Source of the DNA: Ferrimonas sediminum | GTDB taxonomy: Bacteria; Pseudomonadota; Gammaproteobacteria; Enterobacterales; Shewanellaceae | Assembly (NCBI RefSeq): GCF_900100175.1 | Contig: NZ_FNEM01000004.1 | Span: forward strand, 299,368-363,367 | DNA length: 64,000 bases | Reading direction: 5' to 3' | Part shown: piece after piece, positions 60,773 through 64,000 of the stretch | Layout: each line of letters starts with the position of its first letter | Position numbering within the stretch: the stretch's first letter is position 1 | Notes under the pieces: generated by a model | What the model saw: the letters and a program-made list of their open reading frames with translations, nothing else | What the model was told of the DNA's origin: nothing | Database searches by the model: none | Position numbers and translations under genes: made by a program

Positions 60773-61218
60773 TGGTGGAATCGGTAACTCATTATCACCG
60801 CATCTTCGCGGCCATTGTCGGTAGGGTAATAGCCCTTACGGCGACTGAGCTGCGCAAAGCCGATATTGCGGTATAACGCCAGGGCGGACTCGTTGCTGGC
60901 CCGAACCTCCAGAAAACAGCACTCAGCTTGTTGCTGAAGCAGCGTATCCAGACAGCGTTGCAACAGTCGTCGCCCTAACCCCTGCCCCCTCATATCAGGC
61001 AGCAGGCAGATATTCATCAGCGTGGCCTCACCGACCACGGTATGGGTAATGTAATAGCCTACCGGCACCCCATCTACCTTCAGCGCCTCACCCTGATAGC
61101 TGCTGCCCAGGCAGCTTGCCAACGTCGCCTGGCTCCAGGGGTACCGATGACTCAACTGCTCGATACCATACAGCTCGGCAACCGGCAGCGTGGACAATTT
61201 GACGAATTCGATGCTCAT
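60769..61218 (-). CDS. rimI: ribosomal protein bS18 N-alanine acetyltransferase
   Basis: GNAT-family enzyme that acetylates the N-terminal alanine of S18. The 149-residue product has the acetyl-CoA loop RGQGLGRRLLQR near residue 80 and the ending YRFHQ. The ATG at 61218 overlaps the holD stop as ATGA and has AGGA 6 bases upstream. The holD-rimI pair is conserved in Gammaproteobacteria. Ends at the shared terminator. Confidence 0.92.
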   Translation of the reverse strand: MSIEFVKLSTLPVAELYGIEQLSHRYPWSQATLASCLGSSYQGEALKVDGVPVGYYITHTVVGEATLMNICLLPDMRGQGLGRRLLQRCLDTLLQQQAECCFLEVRASNESALALYRNIGFAQLSRRKGYYPTDNGREDAVIMSYRFHQ

Positions 61219-61574
61219 AGCTGTTCCTGCAATGCTTTCCAGGCCTGACGCTTGCCTTGGGGCGTCTCCAACTCTGACCACGCCGGCAGCGACAAGGTCG
61301 CCTCCCCATGCTTGATGCCGAAGCTCAACAGACGCTGTCCCGGTTTCAACTGATGACCCGCCTCAACCCTCTCTACTTGCTCTGGATGGCACTGAAACGG
61401 CAACAGCAAGTCCTGCAACAGCGGGCTATTAGGATCCGCTCCCAATACGCACCACGCCGCCTCGTCACGCTCCGCCGAGGCAGCCGCTTCTGTCTCTCTA
61501 TACTCGGCGTTTAGACGCCATGAAGTTATGCCCAGAGCCCTCAGGCACTGACTCCGAAACCGATCCTGATTCAC
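61215..61574 (-). CDS. holD: DNA polymerase III psi subunit
   Basis: Small accessory subunit linking the clamp loader to SSB through the chi subunit. The 119-residue product starts GTG (MNQDRFRSQCLRALGITSWRLN), with the family pattern LGITxW near residue 15; the family is poorly conserved, so the partner gene order holD-rimI is important support. GTG overlaps the stop of the upstream acetyltransferase gene as GTGA. Moderately confident. Confidence 0.8.
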   Translation of the reverse strand: MNQDRFRSQCLRALGITSWRLNAEYRETEAAASAERDEAAWCVLGADPNSPLLQDLLLPFQCHPEQVERVEAGHQLKPGQRLLSFGIKHGEATLSLPAWSELETPQGKRQAWKALQEQL

Positions 61575-62077
61575 GCCATCGCCTCCTGATTTCGCGCCAT
61601 GATCACCGCATCCTCCAAGACGCCATTGCGATACGCATACTGGCGCATTCTTCCCTCTTCCGAAAAGCCCAGCTGACGGTACAGTGCGATGGCACCTGTA
61701 TTGTTCACAAAAACCTCGAGTTCAATTCTGGACACGCCAAGCCAGCTGTCACAAGTGTCGATCATCTCCTCCAGCATGGCACGGGCAACCCCCTGGCGCC
61801 GATGCCGCTGATCCACCACCACTCCAATCGTCGCGGCATGCCGCCGCCTGGGTTCATTCTGATAGGTGGTTAAACAGCAATGGCCCACTAACTGGTCACC
61901 GATGCAAGCCACCAAACACTGCAGGTCATTGCCCATATGCAGCACCCGGTTGCGCCATTCATCTTCGGAGATAAAGGGGGTATGTAACGAGTTCTCGACA
62001 CAACTGCGCTGACGATAGAGTTCGGCAACCTGGGCCAGATCGCGGCTTATCATCGGTCGAATAGAAATTTGAGGCAT
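61571..62077 (-). CDS. GNAT family N-acetyltransferase
   Basis: 168-residue acetyltransferase of unknown target. The GNAT core includes VVDQRHRRQGVARAMLEEM (acetyl-CoA loop RRQGVA) and GAIALYRQLGF. The sequence resembles the broad amino-acid/antibiotic GNAT group and does not allow a substrate call. The start MPQISIRPMISRD at 62077 is chosen from the family N-terminus; no clear ribosome site precedes it. It is the first gene of a three-gene run with holD and rimI. Confidence 0.82.
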   Translation of the reverse strand: MPQISIRPMISRDLAQVAELYRQRSCVENSLHTPFISEDEWRNRVLHMGNDLQCLVACIGDQLVGHCCLTTYQNEPRRRHAATIGVVVDQRHRRQGVARAMLEEMIDTCDSWLGVSRIELEVFVNNTGAIALYRQLGFSEEGRMRQYAYRNGVLEDAVIMARNQEAMA

Positions 62078-62160
62078 AACCAACAGACTGACATCATCAC
62101 AAGGAGACTCAGTGTATACCAATGAAATAGGATAGGTAATAAACCAAACAACACAGATAC

Positions 62161-62191
62161 GAAAACGGCCCGCAGATTACTCTGCGGGCCG
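62161..62191 (-). terminator. rho-independent terminator after tRNA-Trp
   Basis: On the minus strand CGGCCCGCAGA, loop GTAA, TCTGCGGGCCG, then TTTTC, just downstream of the tRNA. Confidence 0.9.
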
Positions 62192-62201
62192 ATTCTTTAT
62201 G

Positions 62202-62278
62202 TGGCAGGGGTGGCAGGACTCGAACCCGCAACCATCGGTTTTGGAGACCGCTGTTCTACCAATTGGAACTACACCCCT
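62202..62278 (-). tRNA. tRNA-Trp (CCA)
   Basis: 77 bases on the minus strand with encoded CCA and anticodon CCA in CTCCAAAA; close match to E. coli tRNA-Trp, with one extra base in the D loop. Confidence 0.97.
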
Positions 62279-62292
62279 AGCGAACGAGGTGA

Positions 62293-62320
62293 ATTATACG
62301 TTCCCAGGTCGAAAGGTAAA
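62293..62320 (-). promoter_or_regulatory. sigma70 promoter of tRNA-Trp
   Basis: On the minus strand TTTACC (62320-62315), 16 bases, perfect TATAAT (62298-62293), 15 bases before the tRNA. Confidence 0.75.
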
Positions 62321-62399
62321 GTTCTTTTTCATTGAAAGTGAATCGACTGACCAAGTATGCAGCAATCTGACTCAAAAGCTGACAAATGGCACTTATTCC

Positions 62400-62573
62400 T
62401 TAACCGCGAGAGACATCCACTCTGTGTTTATGCAAGGAATCGCCTTCCGCGTCCTGTTCATAACTGTCTTCAAGAATCGCCACCAACTGACGACCCAGCT
62501 GACCGGAGCGCCAATGCTCACGCTCCCCCATAGACTCAACTGATGTTTCCGGCGCATTTTCAAATTCGTTCAT
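62400..62573 (-). CDS. 57-codon small protein, unrecognised
   Basis: A short gene on the minus strand. The product begins MNEFENAPETSVESMGEREH, is acidic in its first half, and continues WRSGQLGRQLVAILEDSYEQ with a short amphipathic helix, ending in a basic RVDVSRG. AGGAAGG lies 6 bases before the ATG, a strong site, and the reading frame is tight. It lies between the BIME-like repeat array and tRNA-Trp. No membrane segment or known motif is visible. I do not know its function. Confidence 0.6.
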   Translation of the reverse strand: MNEFENAPETSVESMGEREHWRSGQLGRQLVAILEDSYEQDAEGDSLHKHRVDVSRG

Positions 62574-62722
62574 CGCTACCCTTCCTCATTCCTTGTCACT
62601 GCATAAATACAAAGAGAACCACTGGCGACAAGATATACCACCTTCACCAAGCATAGACCATTTGACCAAAGTCTAAGACGCCCCGCCTTTACCCCTAAGG
62701 CGCCGCTAAATTGACGGGCAAG

Positions 62723-62780
62723 CCGTCGTGTTATCTTCTTTGTTGCCGGGCACTGGGCCCTCGCGTTCGCAAGGGCGACG
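62723..62780. repeat. repeat unit 1 (shortened)
   Basis: Starts CCGTCGTG and ends GGGCCCTCGCGTTCGCAAGG with the GGCGACG edge; the middle is shortened relative to other units. Confidence 0.75.
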
Positions 62781-62790
62781 CGCTTTCCAC

Positions 62791-62879
62791 CCGTCGTGCT
62801 CGCGCATGTGGGTAGCCAGTGGCTTTCCTGCTCTCGACCAAAACCCAAGACGCTGGACCCTCGCGCTGGCAAGGGCGAC
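62791..62879. repeat. repeat unit 2
   Basis: About 89 bases from CCGTCGTG to AAGGGCGAC; the two ends are imperfect inverted repeats of about 30 bases. Confidence 0.85.
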
Positions 62880-62973
62880 AGTGCGAACTGGATGGTGTTG
62901 CAGTAACCAATCAACCAATGGGGGGCAGCAGAGACCGGTGCCTGTCGCTATCACCGCAACTCCATCCTTCTCT

Positions 62974-63100
62974 CCGTCGTGCCCGCGCACACGGGTACCC
63001 AGAGGCTTTGCCCTTGGTCATTCTTGCGCTGGCGAGGATCCCGCGGTTTTAAAGCGGCACAACCAAAGACGCTGGGCCCTCGCATTCGCAAGGGCGACGG
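62974..63100. repeat. repeat unit 3 (long form)
   Basis: About 127 bases from CCGTCGTG to GGGCGACGG, with an internal extra arm GCGCTGGCGAGGATCC. Confidence 0.85.
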
Positions 63101-63108
63101 GCTTTCCT

Positions 63109-63199
63109 CCGTCGTGCCCGCGCACGCGGGTACCCAGTGGCTTTTCTGCGCCAAACCAAAACCGAAGATACGAGGCCCTCGCGCTGGCAAGGACGACGG
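63109..63199. repeat. repeat unit 4
   Basis: Short-form unit like unit 2, ending GGACGACGG. Confidence 0.85.
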
Positions 63200-63291
63200 T
63201 GCGAACGGGATGGCGTAGCAGTAACTAATCAACCAATGGGGGGCAGCAGAGACCAGTGCCTGTCGCTATCACCACAACTCCAACCTTATCT

Positions 63292-63418
63292 CCGTCGTGG
63301 CCGCGGTCGCGGGTATCCAGCGGCTTTGCCCTTGGTCATTCTTGCGCTGGCGAGAATCCAGTGGCTTCAAAGAGTTCCACCAAAAGACACTGGGCCCTCG
63401 CGTTCGCAAGGGCGACGG
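63292..63418. repeat. repeat unit 5 (long form)
   Basis: Long-form unit like unit 3, ending GGGCGACGG. Confidence 0.85.
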
Positions 63419-63590
63419 TGCAATTTGGAAGGAATCACGCTCAACGAGCAGCCAGGAGGTATCTCATAGTACGGATGGGGATTAAAAAGGGGGATGCGAA
63501 TAACCCAAGAGTTGGTAGCGTCAGCAGAGCTAGTGATCAAAGTTGCGGCAGAGATCGGTATTCGACATTATCCACCATGTCCCAAACAAC

Positions 63591-63636
63591 CCGTCGTCGT
63601 GGCCGCGCACGCGGGTACCATTCGCAAGGGCGACGG
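63591..63636. repeat. repeat unit 6 (deletion derivative)
   Basis: The left arm CCGCGCACGCGGGTACC joins directly to the right arm ATTCGCAAGGGCGACGG, with the middle lost. Confidence 0.75.
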
Positions 63637-63694
63637 TGCGAGTTGGCAGGGCTGGCAGCACCTGGGCTGCATTCACTTTTTCAAATCGCAGACA

Positions 63695-63727
63695 CGAAAA
63701 AAGCCCGTAGCGTTAGCTACGGGCTTT
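63695..63727 (-). terminator. rho-independent terminator of the rRNA operon
   Basis: On the minus strand AAGCCCGTAGC, loop TAAC, GCTACGGGCTT followed by TTTTCG, just downstream of 5S rRNA. Confidence 0.9.
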
Positions 63728-63736
63728 CTTGGATTT

Positions 63737-63856
63737 GGCGCCTGACGATGACCTACTCTCACATGGGAACCCCCACACTACCATCGGCGCGACTGTGTTT
63801 CACTTCTGAGTTCGGCATGGGATCAGGTGGGGCCACAGCGCTATTGTCGTCAGACA
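63737..63856 (-). rRNA. 5S ribosomal RNA
   Basis: About 118-120 bases on the minus strand. The conserved core CCATGCCGAACTCAGAAGTG and GGTAGTGTGGGG are present and the ends pair (CTGACGA with TCGTCAG). The exact ends are uncertain by a few bases. Confidence 0.95.
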
Positions 63857-63947
63857 AAAACTGTATCAATTCGCACAAGCTGTATTTCTCGTTTGCATTC
63901 TTGCAAGCGCTTAACTATCTGGGATATCAAAACCCATTGGGTGTTGT

Positions 63948-64000
63948 ATGGTTAAGCCTCACGGGTCATTAGTACAAGTTAGCTCAACGCCTCACAACGC
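63948..64000 (-). rRNA. 23S ribosomal RNA, 3' end (partial)
   Basis: On the minus strand GCGTTGTGAGGCGTTGAGCT and the ending CGTGAGGCTTAACC match the last bases of bacterial 23S rRNA; the gene continues beyond the window. The 91-base spacer to 5S carries no tRNA. Confidence 0.93.

Larger units (their letters stand above)
62574..63738. other. 1.16-kb non-coding region with REP/BIME-like inverted-repeat array
   Basis: No credible gene. It contains six palindromic units (62723-62780, 62791-62879, 62974-63100, 63109-63199, 63292-63418, 63591-63636) and a duplicated 92-base linker. The open frames that cross it on both strands are spurious translations of the repeats. The rRNA operon terminator (63701-63726, minus) closes it on the right. 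Confidence 0.8.

Noticed and set aside
62723..63636. CRISPR array
   Set aside because: Repeats are long, palindromic, unequal in size and lack regular unique spacers; no cas genes are in the window.
62728..63972. Several open frames with repeated Pro/Ser/Arg-rich text
   Set aside because: They are translations of the palindromic repeats and of 5S rRNA, in both strands, a known source of false proteins.

Overview
This window is a chromosomal segment of a gammaproteobacterium. Gene content and order fit the Alteromonadales, and a Ferrimonas-like organism (or a close relative of Shewanella) is my best guess. That guess rests on several points: Enterobacteria/Shewanella-type synteny blocks (hemA-prfA-prmC-sirB2-kdsA, lolB-ispE-prs, miaB-ybeZ-ybeY-corC-lnt, leuS-lptE-holA-nadD-rsfS-rlmH-mrdA-mrdB-mltB-rlpA-dacA-ybeD-lipB-lipA, gcvA-ygdD-rlmM), an NAD-type isocitrate dehydrogenase, and moderately GC-rich coding DNA. 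No phage, plasmid or insertion-sequence genes are visible.

Layout. Positions 1-6241 form a phosphate block: the end of ppk, then ppx, converging on a phoB-phoR-pstS set on the other strand, with PhoB boxes in front of both phoB and pstS, and an outer-membrane porin next door. Positions 6469-14867 carry rdgC, an M61 peptidase, a soluble diguanylate cyclase, ppnN, xni, an SDR oxidoreductase and a DUF3192 protein. Positions 14926-22321 carry a secreted S9 peptidase, isocitrate dehydrogenase, and the rlmM-ygdD-hydrolase-gcvA group with a small exported protein. Positions 22376-28220 (minus strand) hold kdsA, a DUF819 membrane protein, sirB2, prmC, prfA and hemA, divergent from lolB-ispE-prs. A lipoprotein 5'-nucleotidase with a near-perfect CRP site follows, then rplY-pth-ychF.

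Positions 35754-36542 are a tRNA cluster (Met, a decayed Met copy, Gln, Met, Leu, Gln, Gln) followed by about 500 bp of decayed tRNA-Gln 3' ends and terminator copies. Then come an FUSC-family membrane protein and ubiF on the minus strand, the miaB-to-lnt operon, ybeL, and the long leuS-to-lipA cluster, which joins outer-membrane assembly, DNA polymerase III delta, NAD synthesis, ribosome silencing, cell elongation and lipoate synthesis. The right end has holD-rimI with a second acetyltransferase, tRNA-Trp, a 57-codon small gene, an array of palindromic REP/BIME-like repeats, and the 3' end of an rRNA operon (5S and the last bases of 23S, minus strand).

Most of the window is housekeeping. The most unusual parts are the decaying tRNA-Gln tail region (36.5-37.0 kb), the tandemly duplicated inverted-repeat array beside the rRNA operon (62.7-63.65 kb), and the double PhoB box in front of pstS. 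I found no convincing new defence, biosynthetic or mobile system.
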